Below the pieces are notes generated by a model. It worked only from the letters and a program-made list of their open reading frames with translations. It searched no databases and had not been told where the DNA came from. A stretch of 64,000 nt of DNA from Gliomastix tumulicola. Lineage: Eukaryota; Ascomycota; Sordariomycetes; Hypocreales; Bionectriaceae. The DNA lies in contig BCHX01000003.1 of the NCBI GenBank assembly GCA_001599755.1, positions 5,169,782-5,233,781 on the forward strand. Reading direction: 5' to 3'. The translations under genes were made by a program, and so were the position numbers. Positions 53,291 through 64,000 of the stretch are shown here, one piece after another; within the stretch, counting starts at the first letter, position 1; every line of letters starts with the position of its first letter.

Positions 53291-56174
53291 CGGTTGACAA
53301 TTGATTGATTAGATCTGAGGTAGTATATCTGAGCTTCCGGAGGTAGCTTATCTGAGGTCGCTTATCTTAGGTACAGTGTCGGCAGATTGTTTTCATATCC
53401 GTACCCGCCCTTGTGCATCGTATCAGTGCTTTCGACCCTCAGCACATGAAAATGCTTATCGGAGGTAGATTGTCCGAAGGAGCTTAGACTGACTGACTGG
53501 CTGGACGAGCGTCTGTGCTGGAGGGAGCAAAAGGGAGCGAAAGCGAGCTATGATCAGCAGGTGGGGGAGGGAGTTAGCCGCTCTCTTGGGAGGCTCAACA
53601 ATCCTTTCCCCCAACAGATTTTCGCTGTATTGATTAAGGTAGGGGCAGATCTAGCAAGGGCTACCTCGGCGAGCACAATCACATGCAAGCCGTCGCCACA
53701 AGGAATGCAGCGGAATTCATGTGCTTGACAATGAGCTCCAACGGCGCGGGACGCCCACGACTCGTCGAAACCTTGAGAGCGCGCACATGAATAAGGCATT
53801 CGGCTTCTCCTACAGAGTCTATTCTAAGTGACGTGAGTCGAGCGGGATAGCGGCTGCTCGCTCTGGCCGGCTTGATCCCGTTGCTTGGACCCCATGGGCT
53901 CGGTGTTGCCTTCGTCGTCCGTGCCCCCCATAGTACGAGTACGGATAGTGCACTCACTTTGCTTCTGCATACTCTCAATGCACACAGTGAACGGCGGTGA
54001 GGAGGATCCCACACCATCCAATGGTGCCGTCCCTCTGCATATCTTTGCCGGCTGAAATGCATTGCCTCTGGATCTAGACTGGACGCCACACATGCACTGC
54101 TTCGCTGTCCCCCTCTTTCCGCATATGCTTCGGGCGATGATCATCACATGAGCTGAAACTTGCATGTGTGTATGCCGACGGTGTCGGTGATCGCCTACGA
54201 CAGTCTATGCACGTGTATGCATCCAGGCGAACGTAAAGCGAGGCCGTCTGAAGGCCAATACTTGCCAAGACAAGAACAAGCACTGTGTCCTGTCAGTACA
54301 GTATCATTCCAGACGGTGCTCCATGTATCCTGGACAAGGAACCCGGCAGGAAGACAGACTCCGTGGGCGAGGACAAATCGCGCCATTTGGCTGCACCTCG
54401 TACAGAGTCCAGCAGGCGACTCTGGGGAAACGAAGCAGGAATCTGTCGAGAAAAAGACCCTGCACGGGGGGCCCCTGGTAGTCAGATCTGACAAAGGCGC
54501 TCCCTAAGCCTGTCCGTCTAATACAATCCTCCCCAGGAATCTCCTTGGGAAAAAGGCAGAGTGTTTCGGCTGCACAACCGTGGTACCCAGCACTCGGGGC
54601 GCCAGTCATGCCATTTCATCCTCAGCATGTGTGCCCCAGCTAGAATGCACTGTGTGAACTGTGTGTGGCTGACCCAATGAGAGTGAAACGCCCTGCCTTC
54701 CTTTCCCCCGATCCGTCCCACCAGAGCAGCAGGGCGGTCAGACAAGTCAGAAGCGACTGGTAGGTCAGCCTGTGTGCCAGCCGCGGGATTGAGGGTGTTC
54801 TGCCGTCGCGTTGCTCCGCATGCCCATGCCCATGCCCGTGTAGACTTGAGGTTCTCGCTTGGCTTCCCTCCTCTGTTGCGTGCGTCAGAACGAGAAGCAG
54901 GTGTGCCACCCTCCCCTCCCCTCGCCAAATACGCGGAGAGAATGGGCAGCTGGGGCGATATTATGTGCTGTCAGCGCGTGGGAGCAGAATGAAGCCATCT
55001 TTGACCATGGATGAGTGTTCCTTGGCGGGGTGCGGGTGGCCCATAATTCTTTATGTCTCACATTTTTTACGAGGGCATATTGAGTCTGCACAGTTCTAGG
55101 CTCGTGCTTGATCTCTCGGAGCCATGTTCGTGTTCGTGTATCAGACGAGACGTCGATGATGCCCCAGAGCTACGGACAGGCAACCTACCTTCTGCAAAGA
55201 TCACGACCCGACTCTGGCGCTGCGTTGGTGGATGTGTGTACTTACTATAGTACTTAGTAGACAGCAGAAGGTACAGGGTAACTACCTCAAGCCCAGTGGC
55301 GTGGTTTTTTAAACGATCAGAACTTTAAAGGACATCCGAACCGAGCATTGGTCGATCAGACCCCCAATTAATTCCCCATCTCAAAAATACAAAAATACAA
55401 AGAAAAAAGAAAAGACGACGGGGGAGAATTGAGAAGCGCGGTCAATTAATAAGGTTCTTCGGTTTGTCCGTCCATTGTTTCTAGCCTCGACGCATGGACC
55501 GAGAATGAATGAATTGCTTCCGATGGTGATTGATTCCAGGTTGCTAGTCCAGTCAGTCCACTGAGGCCAGCTCCAGGCGGTCTGCTGTACCTAAGTATGG
55601 TACTGTACTCTGCAGTTTGTATCTTGTACCTACCTACCCGTGCCCATGCACAAAATGGAAGTGGGCTCCACGATCATCCCACCAAAGAAGCACCAACCAC
55701 CCCCCCAACAAAACACCACCCACAGCACCAAGCACCTAAAACTTTTCCCACTCTTCTGTCTCGCTCCCAGTCAGTGCCAGCATTGGTGCATTGCTAGGCC
55801 CAATCCCAGCTGATTCCTGACACGCGCGTGGCCGAGAGGGTGCAAACCAGTGCTAGCTGCCGCCACTTTTCTCCCCCTTGCCGCTGCACTAGTGCTGGTG
55901 CAGTTGTGTCTTGTTGTAACTTGCCTGCTCCCCTTTTTCGCTGCCGCCCTGGTGGCAAGCTTTTTTTCTTTCTCCCCCCTGTGCTCTCCGGTTTCCTCCT
56001 TCCCCTGGAACAAAACCTGGTGAAGCCCCCCTCCTCCGGTTCGTTCCCGTGTCCTTCGACTTCCTTCCCACCAGGAATCACCACTTTGGTCCGACTTCAA
56101 TTGGCTTGCTCCTCGAGTCTCACGACCACAAGAACAAGAACACACGCACACACACACACACACACACATACACC
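53291..56174. other. 2.9-kb intergenic region upstream of the desaturase
   Basis: The longest gene-free stretch. Short ATG frames exist on both strands but none exceeds about 130 codons or shows a domain. Features: GAGGTAG/CTTATC direct repeats near 53310-53370, CATGCCCATGCCCATGCCCG at 54818-54837, an A-rich run at 55383-55416, and a C/T-rich leader from 55860. The final 30 bp are a CA microsatellite. Confidence 0.5.
56143..56168. repeat. CA microsatellite in the desaturase leader
   Basis: About twelve CA units with one CG interruption, ending six bases before the ACCATGG start context. Confidence 0.85.
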
Positions 56175-57724
56175 ATGGCCACCACCAGAGCCTCTGGCGC
56201 TGCCAGGTCCACGAATCCCGCCCTCAGGAGGACTGTCACCTCCTCGGCCACCGACTCGGAGACATCGACCGTCGTCTCCCCCTCCGACTCGCCTCGGCAC
56301 TCTGCCTCGTCCACCTCGCTCTCCTCGCTGTCCTCCATCGAGGTTGAGGAGGAGTCCAAGCCTGCCTACGCCTCGCCCACCGAATACCGCGGCCTCGTCG
56401 ACACCTACGGCAACGACTTCACCCCGCCCGACTACACCATCAAGGACATCTACGATGCCATCCCCAAGCACTGCTTCGAGCGCTCTGCTCTCCGCGGCTG
56501 GGCATACATCCTGCGCGACGTCGCCTGCCTCGCCGCCACCTTCTACATCTTCAACACATACGTGACGGCCGAGAACGTGCCCTCCGCCCCCGTCCGCTTC
56601 GCCCTCTGGGGTCTCTACACCTTCATCCAGGGCCTCTTCGGCACCGGCCTCTGGGTCATTGCCCACGAGTGCGGCCACGGCGCCTTTTCGTCCTCCAAGA
56701 TGATCAACAACTTCACCGGCTGGCTCGTCCACTCTGCGCTGCTCGTCCCCTACTTCAGCTGGCAGATCTCCCACCGCAAGCACCACAAGGCTACCGGCCA
56801 CATGGAGAGGGACATGGTCTTCCTGCCTCGCACCCGCCAGCAGTTCGCCAACCGTGTCGGTCGTTTCGCCCACGAGCTCGGCGAGCTGACCGAGGAGACC
56901 CCCGTCTACTCCCTCCTGATGCTCTGCGGCCAGCAGCTCCTCGGCTGGCCCAACTACCTCATCGCCAACGTCACCGGCCACAACTACCACGAGCGCCAGC
57001 GCGAGGGCCGTGGTGTCGGCAAGAAGAACGGCTTCTTTGGCGGCGTCAACCACTTCGATCCCCGCAGCCCTCTGTACGAGAACAGCGACGCCAAGTTGAT
57101 ACTCCTCAGCGACATTGGCATCGGCATCGCTTCTGCTGTCCTCTTCTGCCTCGGCAACACCTTCGGCTGGTCCAACATGGCCGTCTGGTACTTTGCTCCC
57201 TACCTCTGGGTCAACCACTGGCTTGGTAAGTGTCGATTCTCGCTTTTTTCTCGCTCTGAGGTCTTGACGGACACACACGAATGAATGCTAACCTCCGTCG
57301 TCTTGGCGCGCTCGCAGTGGCCATCACTTTCCTCCAGCATACCGACCCTTCGCTCCCTCACTACACCGCCGACGAGTGGAACTTTGTCCGTGGCGCCGCC
57401 GCGACTGTCGACCGCGAGTTCGGGTTCATCGGCCGTCACCTGTTCCACGGCATCATCGAGACGCACGTCCTCCACCACTACATCAGCTCCATCCCCTTCT
57501 ACAACGCGGACGAGGCCTCCGAGGCCATCAAGCCCGTCATGGGCAAGCACTACCGATCGGATACCACGGGCGGCCCCGTCGGCTTCGTCCGTGCTCTCTG
57601 GCGCAGCTCCCGCATGTGCCAGTGGGTTGAGCCCAGCGCTGCGGCCCAGGGCGCCGGCAAGGGCGTGCTGTTCTACCGCAACCGCAACGGCCTCGGCGCC
57701 CGACCCTCGGTTGTCAAGACCTAA
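56175..57724 (+). CDS. FAD2: delta-12 fatty acid (oleate) desaturase
   Basis: Two exons, 56175-57225 and 57318-57724 (92-nt intron, GTAAGT, CTCGCAG); 485 residues. Start is ATG in a CACCATGG context. After a Ser-rich cytosolic N terminus (about 60 residues) come the membrane helices and the three histidine boxes that bind the di-iron centre: HECGHG (H164), HRKHH (H200), HVLHH (H400). The block NHWL-VAITFLQHTDPSLPHY is restored by the splice. Box spacing and VAITFLQHT are typical of FAD2/OdeA-type enzymes that turn oleoyl into linoleoyl chains in the ER. A delta-15/omega-3 activity cannot be excluded from sequence alone. Convergent with the PLD-like gene. Confidence 0.94.
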
Positions 57725-58588
57725 GGACGTCTCGGGGGGACTGTGTGTCTTCGGTTCGGGTGGCAGTAGTCGTGTGGTGCGTGCTTGGTTTTCTGCGACG
57801 CCGGGGCTCAAATCGTAATGATGTGATGAAAAAGCTGTCCCATGGCGTCCAATGAGCGATATCTTTCTTTTTCTTTTCATCATTCATTCCTTTTTTCTTT
57901 TTCTTTTTCGTTTTGCTCGGCCGAGATGTGTTCGCACATACGTCGGTATTTTCTGCCAGCAGGATATTGCAGTCGGTGGCGACTTTTGCTTTTGAATTGA
58001 GGTGGACAAAGATAGAACCAAAACAGATCAAGAGGGAAACGCAGCGAGACAAATAGACATTAGATCGATCAAGACGTTGGCCATTTTCTTGCCGTTTCTA
58101 CCACCCGACCGAGCAGAGTGACTGGATGTAGGGAAGAACGACTGCTAGTAGTGTGATCGATCTGCCAGCTCCGGATGAGGGGAGAGGGGAGAGGGGAGAG
58201 GGGAGGAAAGGCGGTTTCGTAGCGTCGAGGGTCGGTCGGGCCCCTTCTCCGCAGTCGTCATCTCCATCGTCATCTCCATCGTCATCCGCATCCGTCATCG
58301 TGTTGGTTAGCTGAGATCCGCTCACCACCCCAAGCAATTGCACTGGCGGGTGAAACGGTCCGATACTAAAGGCCCGGCAACTGGACTTGGGTGTAGTGCT
58401 CTCTGCTGGATATGGGCTGAGGCCGTCTACTATTCACGCCGCATTTGCTTTGCCAGTCTCCTCGACTCACAGACTGCGTGTGGGATCCGTCACTCTGGGA
58501 ACCGATGAAGAGACTGACCTTTACGACTACCTGCTTTCGTACGTGGTGAGGGCACTTTGGCAGGCAGAGAGGGATTGCGTATTCTTCC
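57725..58588. other. convergent 3' spacer
   Basis: Between desaturase and PLD-like stops. Holds a T/C-rich tract at 57868-57912, GAGGGGA tandem units at about 58176-58205 and a TCATCTCCATCG direct repeat at about 58258-58282. No gene. Confidence 0.5.
58176..58205. repeat. GGGGAGA tandem repeat
   Basis: About four GAGGGGA units in a row in the convergent spacer. Confidence 0.75.
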
Positions 58589-60406
58589 CTACTGACGGCT
58601 TATCTTCTTGATCATACCAGACACTCCCCGGAAAATCCCACCCACAACGCCCGGATCGCCCGAGTAGCCCTCCCCAGGCATGCCCTCCGCGTCTCTCCAG
58701 ATCCCATCCGTGTACACTTTCCCAAAGGCACGAGTGTTCTGATTCAGCTCGACGCCGTCCCTCCATTTTGCGCAGATCTCAGGGCTGTCGACCATGACGT
58801 TGATCTCCTGGCTGTGGTACCAGGACTGCGTGTCTTGGTTCCCGCTGCCCTGGATTCCCACGGCGCCGTCCACGATGAGCAGCTTGACATGGCAGTCCCG
58901 GGCGCGGAAGGAGTGGTGGATGGGATGGTCTTGGTCCTTTGCGACGTAGTTGTATATGTGCAGTAGCTGGCGCTCAGGCCCGTCCGGCGCTAGAGACGCG
59001 AGGAGTCTCTGTGCGGCCTGCTCGTTCGTCCCGCCCTGGCCGGCAATCATCTCACCCGCGTCGTTGTAGCCAAAGCACACGTAGTACGTGACCTCGACTC
59101 CGCGGGAGAGAGCCTGGGCCAGTGCTTGGAGGAGCGGCTCGGCGTTCAGATCGGGCGTCTGGATGAAGATGCTCTCCGTGGCGTGACGCACGAGGGACAG
59201 CCAGGCCTCGTTCTGCGGGACGTTGACGCTGCTCGCGTCCAGGCCCCCATAGGGCGGTCGGGAGACAAGAGCCATGGGGACTGAGTGGGATGTCATCGTG
59301 TGTATGTACGGGCACAGTCCTTCTTCTTCTCCCCCCTCGATCTCGGGGCCGCTCGGCTTGACGGGGGTCTTGACGGCAGCGTTCAGCTGTCGGTTCACGG
59401 CGAGCAGGACGCTTTCACCCTCCTGGGGCTTGTACAGCTCTTCCTCTTTGGCAATCTCCCGCATGATGTCCTCATCCTCGGCGCGGATGCCGCCGCGTGC
59501 TGGCTGCGGGAGGGCGTCTGCCTTGGCTTGATCTCGAAGCTCGATGAGCTTTTCCGCGAACGCCGGTGTCCAGTTCAGACCCTTCTTCCAGGTGACGAGC
59601 GCAGAGTCGTAGACGCTTGCGACAATCGGTCCCTCCAGATGGACAGACATCTCCATGTTCGCATTGTCCTCGACGTTGTTGCTCATAATCGTCGCCATCT
59701 CGCGGTCCACGATGCAGAATTTGGCATGCAGTGTTCCCAGCACTACAGCATGGACGCTGAGAACCTCGATATCGAGGTTTGGAATCTCGCTTGGCGCCGG
59801 TAGCTGGATATGATGAGATGCGAAGGCGGCTGGCCTGATGACCTGGTGCGACTCCATGGTGTGCCACGCAGACGGCTGGTCGAAGATGATTCTCGTCGTC
59901 ACGCGCTCTCCCCGCAGTCCGGCGCGTCTAGACAGCTCGATCAGTGCATCTCGGATCATCCGCTGCGCGACGGACGGCGACCAGACACACGTGACGAAGA
60001 AGACCTCCCGCTTGGCCTGCACAATGAGGTTCGCGCAGTGCCGGATAATGTCCACGAGCGGGGCAACGACCGTCAACGGCAGAACGCCGTGCGAGCCCAT
60101 CAATGGCGGGGAGACCATCCCTGCCATCGGGTCCGAGTCGAGGCAGGTCAACGAGTCGGAAAAGGCCTGCAGGAAGAGCTCGCTCGGCTTCTGCTCCCCC
60201 TCCCCCCATCGGCCGCATTCCAGGGCCAACTGCAGCGGATCCTGCGACTCGGGCGGCTCACTGTATATGGTGTAATAGCCATGTTTCTTGTCGCTGCCGT
60301 AGAGCCGGGTGATGATTCTCTCCGGCGTGTCGGTGGGATCGCTGTCCATCTCGGAAGTGACCGTCTGCGCCTCGTGGCAGAGTCCATAGACGTGGGGTGA
60401 AATCAT
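58589..60406 (-). CDS. phospholipase D superfamily protein (two HKD half-sites)
   Basis: Single-exon, 605 residues from ATG 60406. Two HxKx4D motifs are seen: LHAKFCIVD (H227) and CHVKLLIVD (H506), each followed by a Gly/Ser-Asn block (SNNVEDN; GSGNQDTQSW), the pattern of PLDc_2 domains as in cardiolipin-synthase-like enzymes. The HKD catalytic pairs form one site that hydrolyses or transfers phosphatidyl groups. No signal peptide or clear membrane segment, so probably a soluble or peripheral enzyme; substrate unknown. Fungal paralogues of this layout are common and mostly uncharacterised. A GTATGA string near the 3' end could start an alternative last intron, which would only change the final few residues. 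A TA-rich promoter lies about 100 bp upstream. Confidence 0.87.
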   Translation of the reverse strand: MISPHVYGLCHEAQTVTSEMDSDPTDTPERIITRLYGSDKKHGYYTIYSEPPESQDPLQLALECGRWGEGEQKPSELFLQAFSDSLTCLDSDPMAGMVSPPLMGSHGVLPLTVVAPLVDIIRHCANLIVQAKREVFFVTCVWSPSVAQRMIRDALIELSRRAGLRGERVTTRIIFDQPSAWHTMESHQVIRPAAFASHHIQLPAPSEIPNLDIEVLSVHAVVLGTLHAKFCIVDREMATIMSNNVEDNANMEMSVHLEGPIVASVYDSALVTWKKGLNWTPAFAEKLIELRDQAKADALPQPARGGIRAEDEDIMREIAKEEELYKPQEGESVLLAVNRQLNAAVKTPVKPSGPEIEGGEEEGLCPYIHTMTSHSVPMALVSRPPYGGLDASSVNVPQNEAWLSLVRHATESIFIQTPDLNAEPLLQALAQALSRGVEVTYYVCFGYNDAGEMIAGQGGTNEQAAQRLLASLAPDGPERQLLHIYNYVAKDQDHPIHHSFRARDCHVKLLIVDGAVGIQGSGNQDTQSWYHSQEINVMVDSPEICAKWRDGVELNQNTRAFGKVYTDGIWRDAEGMPGEGYSGDPGVVGGIFRGVSGMIKKISRQ

Positions 60407-60418
60407 GACGGAGGACTG

Positions 60419-60450
60419 GGGCTGTGGCTGTGGCTGTGGCTGTGGCTGTT
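60419..60450. repeat. GGCTGT hexamer repeat
   Basis: Five GGCTGT units upstream of the PLD-like start. A GGGCT repeat follows at about 60570-60586. Confidence 0.8.
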
Positions 60451-60508
60451 GGACGTGGAGAGAAAAAGCAATATTGCAGCTGCTTGATCGGCGTACGGCA
60501 TCATCCTG

Positions 60509-60530
60509 TTATATATATGTATGATATATG
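60509..60530 (-). promoter_or_regulatory. TA-rich TATA element of PLD-like gene
   Basis: TATATATAA on the minus strand within a longer TA run, about 103-111 bp before ATG 60406. Confidence 0.45.
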
Positions 60531-61750
60531 ATGACAGCAATGGGGTTACCTGTGTTGGCTGGTGGTGGGCTGGGCTGGGCTGGGCCGCGTGTCGGCATGC
60601 CGAGATTTCCGGGGCCTTGCCTACTAGTATAGAGGCCAGAACTATCAGGTAAGACTAGCCAAAGTCAAAGCAGCTATACGGCCCGGGCCTTGACGACAAC
60701 TAGGGGAGGCCTCTTGCTGTCTCAGCCCTGTTTTGATATTCCCGGCGAGCATTATGGCGTAGTGATGACATTCCGACTGAAGCAACTGGGCCCTGAACAG
60801 CGTCAGGTGGTGGGGTGGAGAGGATGTTGGACGGCCAAGTTCTACGATCGCTTCCCCATCCATGACGTCCTGATGCCTAGATGAAGATGCAGAGTAGATG
60901 CGAGCATGAATGATTAGAAAGCTATTTCCTCTTCTGGCATGAACTGTACGTTAAGCCTGGTGTTTGGTGGAAAATCGGGGGTATTGCCAGTTCACCAGGT
61001 CAGATCGCTCTGATTGCCATTCTTGATGAGAAGAACAGCTGAGATTCTAATGGCTCGATTGGGATAGTTTCCACGGTGATCCTGCTACCTCTGACACCGT
61101 TGACACCGTTGAATGATGCCTCAGGACGTTGGACTGGGCTTCTGGCTTAGGAAGTGGGCACTAGGTGATTCTACACATCTACGGAGGAGAGCCTGCACTA
61201 CTTGGGAGTTGAAAGTCGACTGAGTAGTCTCACTGCCCGACCCAAAGAAATTTGATAGACCTGTGAAGGTAGTAGAGAGAGGGCTGGCTCGCTATTCATG
61301 ATTCTTTCGAGTAGGATATTTCCATTAGTATTCGTACATGCTGCAGTGCCACGTCACACATATCTCGATATAATCTTGAATAATTGTGAATATTGAAAGC
61401 TCTGAGATCTGCCAAGAAAGATCTTGCGAGGTGTTGTCCGGATGGGATGTTGCTGAAGCTGGTATCGCGGCGTAAATGTAGTTGAGACGCATGTCAAGTG
61501 TACACATGGGCATGATGGGTCGGCATAACGGGTTAGGGATGAAAGAAAGTTGAAATTATTCGGCATCTCATCTAGGTTCGTTGCCACCCACTATCTATTA
61601 TGTAGAAGCATCCTTCTTCGTGACGCGTAACAGCCTGGCATCTCATACTCCGTGCTATTAAGATTGATAACGTCGCTCCATTAATACTCTCGAAGAGGCG
61701 GTCTCTTCATAATTTTGAACTGAGCATCAAAGGCGGGAGAGAGTTCCCCC

Positions 61751-62349
61751 TTAGTGTTTGGTAGGGAGATAGGACAGGTCGGGCTCAGTGTATGTAGGCG
61801 GAGTAACCTATCCGTTGTTAGACAATATGTTGGAGATCCATTCACCCAACCTTTGTTACGACTCACCTGCCACATGTCGATCTGGATCCTGAAATCATCA
61901 GGGGTCGGGTAGATCCAGAGAGTTCCGTACGTGATGATGTAGTTCAACCAGCGGTAGTCCTCGTGCCCGGTCTGGAAAACACCTCGCAGGACGTAGCGGC
62001 CGTCCTCGATCGAGGCTCCAGAGGTGCGGATGAAGATGTCGGCGCCATCGTCCGTTCGGAGGTTGTAGCGGGTGTCGGGGAGGGAGACGTTGTAGATGTC
62101 GGTGTGCAGCCAGTCGGCACCAAGGTGGGAAATGTTGCCCTTGAGCTTAGGACCTTCGAACACACCGCTGATGATGGGAAGGACCTGGATCGAGCCGAGA
62201 CCAACGTCGCCAATCGCCCATGGCGTGCCAAGCGAGATGTTGGCCGTGTAGAGGAACTCGATCTCAGGCGTACCCAGGATAGCCTGAGCAGCAACGAGGC
62301 CTGACTGGGCCAAGGCCAGAGCAGCAGAAGCAGCCGAGAAGAATTTCAT
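61751..62349 (-). CDS. small secreted DUF3237-family protein
   Basis: Two exons, 62349-61867 and 61807-61751, joined over a 59-nt intron (GTGAGT, GTCTAAC branch, ATAG); 179 residues. The unspliced frame would run to 61681 through intron-like sequence; splicing gives MWQVTPPTYTEPDLSYLPTKH. ATG 62349 starts a signal peptide (MKFFSAASAALALAQSGLVAAQA). The mature part shows the DUF3237 pattern: LGTPWAIGDVGLGSIQVLPI with GVFEGPKLKG, GADWLH, DGADIFIRTSG, GRYVLRGVFQTG and DYRWLNYII. The domain is a beta-barrel of unknown function, often in small one-domain proteins; this copy is secreted. A canonical TATATAAAG lies about 116 bp upstream, fitting a regulated, strongly expressed gene. Confidence 0.85.
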
Positions 62350-62464
62350 TTTGTCGACGTAAGACGTAATGAGAATGATGAAGTCGTTGTTTGCGGCTTC
62401 TATTTCCCCGATGCTTGCATGAGGGCTGGAACAAAAGCATCGGTTGTGGGTGTTCGTTGCCACT

Positions 62465-62473
62465 CTTTATATA
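62465..62473 (-). promoter_or_regulatory. TATA box of the DUF3237 gene
   Basis: TATATAAAG on the minus strand, 116-124 bp before ATG 62349: a near-consensus element, the clearest in the window. Confidence 0.6.
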
Positions 62474-63734
62474 CTTCGCAGGTGTAACACAACAGGTGCT
62501 TTTGACGAATACGAGACGCAGTCAGATACAAGCGTCTGCCTAAAGCAGCCACTTGTCTCAGGTCTCTACCAGAATTGGAGGTCATGAAAAGTCTTCGTCG
62601 GGCTTTGAATTAGTTGTGCTACTTCAATGTACTTCCTTGATCCTTCGAGGTTGCTGGGCGGCCTCATCATGCGGACGGGTTGACTGTGTATCTCTCGGTA
62701 TCTGTACCTGTCCCCTTCTGTTTTCAAGGTAGATGGGCATCGCGACCTTTCTCTCCCCGTCTGTTCCGTCAACGACAGCCTCCCATATTGGCCTACAGGG
62801 GATGAAGCATTACAATTGAGTGGCTTGTCACTTTGTCATCGTGCCTTTACCCCAGCGGCCTCTCAGACAGCGTGTAGACGAAAGTATCCGAAGCGGGACC
62901 AAGAAGAGAGGCTCCACGTGTTCACTGAAGTCCCATGTGTCAGCTCAAGCTCCTCTGCTGCTGCTGCAGAAAACAAACGCTTGTAGGCGAGTTCACCGCC
63001 AGCAGTCTTACGTAGTATTTCCCCAGGTTGATCTTGGGCGTTACATATGTTTAAATCGCGCATCTCGATAGAATACTGCTGGAGCCCGGCTCCTGGGATC
63101 AGGTGCCCGAGGCGGGAGAGACGTGAAACCATGACGGGAGCTCGGAAATCCCCCTTCTCGGAAAGTCCGGAGATCGAGGCTAGTGAGCGACAACATGCAC
63201 GACGTGACCAGCTGAAAAGAAGACAAGGACCCCGGCGGCTGTGCTCTGAGCCGGACTTGTCCTGTCCTTTGGAGGGTCCACAGGCGTAGATGAGGAGCTT
63301 ACCTGCCTGCTTCCATGATGTCTCTTTTCTCCTCGGGTTTTACTCCTTTCGGTCGTATTTTGTCTCTGTTGACGGGTTCTTCAACAGACCTACTGTCCAA
63401 ATGCTTGTTAATATACTGACTCACATGAGCCCCAAGCTGTAGTCCCATTTACAGATGAACTGCATCGCGCATATTGGCTTCCACGAAGTTCACTCTGACG
63501 CTCTCGAGGAGGGTGGATCGCCGCCCGGCTCCACGGTCAAGGATTGCTCATAGATATAGGGGATAATGTCTGTCGGAGTGAACCGATCTTCTGCATTGTA
63601 GCTGGAGGACACCCCAGACGATCAACCGAGTGCAACTTCGTGAGAGACTGTGTGGCCGACTTGCCTCTGCATCGTGTCGTATGCCATCACCATCACAGGG
63701 ATCGGCATCCCTGTGTACTCCCTCGCCGTCTACA
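62474..63734. other. right-end intergenic region
   Basis: Short frames only. A frame near 63660-63750 reads ITITGIGIPVYSLAVY, faintly like the end of a transporter, but it cannot be extended. No RNA gene recognised. Confidence 0.4.
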
Positions 63735-64000
63735 ATGAGGGTTTTGCTTAAAAAGGCAATAGCCGAGCTGGGACACGAATTGAGGCTTGATGGCGTCAAG
63801 GATTGCCTACTCCACCACCTAAAGAACGCTCACTTCATGAGATATCCTGTTCGGGCCCCAAAAGCCGCATCCGCTAGTGCTGAGCATTGCCGTAGAGCTA
63901 CTTCTGACTACCGCTCGCGATCAGCACCAATGCGTCAGTGGGTATATGCAGGGAGCGGAAGAATCCCGCCTCTACAGAGCGGCTGGACCTGCCACATCTG
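63735..64000 (+). CDS. open frame running off the right edge (uncertain)
   Basis: From ATG 63735 there is no stop to the window end (88 codons): MRVLLKKAIAELGHELRL, then KNAHFMRYPVR and a basic Arg/Ser stretch. No domain is recognised and codon bias is weaker than in firm genes here. It could be the start of a gene continuing outside, part of a decayed gene, or chance. Confidence 0.22.
   Translation, partial: MRVLLKKAIAELGHELRLDGVKDCLLHHLKNAHFMRYPVRAPKAASASAEHCRRATSDYRSRSAPMRQWVYAGSGRIPPLQSGWTCHI

Larger units (their letters stand above)
60407..61750. other. 1.3-kb intergenic region
   Basis: Between the PLD-like start and the DUF3237 stop. Contains the hexamer repeat, TA run, CTACTAGTATAG at about 60621 and ACACCGTTG twice near 61095-61110. 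No gene seen. Confidence 0.5.

Noticed and set aside
63650..63760. Second transporter remnant (ITITGIGIPVYSLAVY)
   Set aside because: Only about 20 residues, no neighbouring helices, could be chance.
1..64000. CRISPR array, operon or bacterial element
   Set aside because: No spaced repeats; introns and fungal families throughout show eukaryotic nuclear DNA.

Overview
The window is nuclear DNA of a filamentous ascomycete, most likely a Sordariomycete (class-level inference). Reasons: short GT-AG introns of about 50-140 nt with CTAAC/CTGAC-like branch points, no operons, STA-rich regulatory leaders, two heterokaryon-incompatibility (HET) genes, an IRE1 kinase-RNase, a fungal delta-12 desaturase, GH131 and DUF3237 secreted proteins. 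Exon joins were worked out by hand from splice motifs and reading frame. Many long open frames here begin at TTG or GTG, so starts were moved to the first supported ATG.

Left part (1-19 kb) is accessory in character. It holds the tail of an unknown gene, a HET protein, an NAD(P) aldehyde dehydrogenase, a heme-dependent oxidative N-demethylase-like protein (5 exons, minus), a GT31-type glycosyltransferase (minus), a second HET gene with an unresolved exon join, a remnant of an MFS transporter, a 76-aa cysteine-rich protein, an imperfect 116-bp tandem duplication, an APH-family kinase-like protein (minus), a broken isochorismatase-family gene, and a GH131 glucanase.

Middle part (20-41 kb) is mostly conserved housekeeping: a DEK_C/SWIB chromatin protein, the Hel2/ZNF598 ribosome-quality-control E3 ligase, CCT2 and eIF3b transcribed divergently from one 635-bp spacer, and the unfolded-protein sensor IRE1 with two short upstream ORFs. 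Between them lie a small secreted protein with a LAS/M15-peptidase-like motif set and a convergent HSL-type esterase.

Right part (41-64 kb) holds a long disordered nuclear protein with five SUMO-consensus lysines and several SUMO-interaction-like motifs, a TBC-domain protein that lacks the glutamine finger, a single-exon protein derived from a Tc1/mariner-type transposase whose first catalytic Asp is Cys, a charged nuclear protein of unknown function, a delta-12 oleate desaturase, a PLD-superfamily protein, and a small secreted DUF3237 protein. No tRNA, rRNA or CRISPR array was recognised. Proteostasis functions are prominent (HEL2, CCT2, eIF3b, IRE1), but nothing in the sequence shows they are co-regulated apart from the shared CCT2/eIF3b spacer.

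Best candidates for undescribed biology: the SUMO-motif-rich protein at 41-43.3 kb, the domesticated transposase at 47.7-49.3 kb, and the LAS-like secreted protein at 27.2-27.8 kb.
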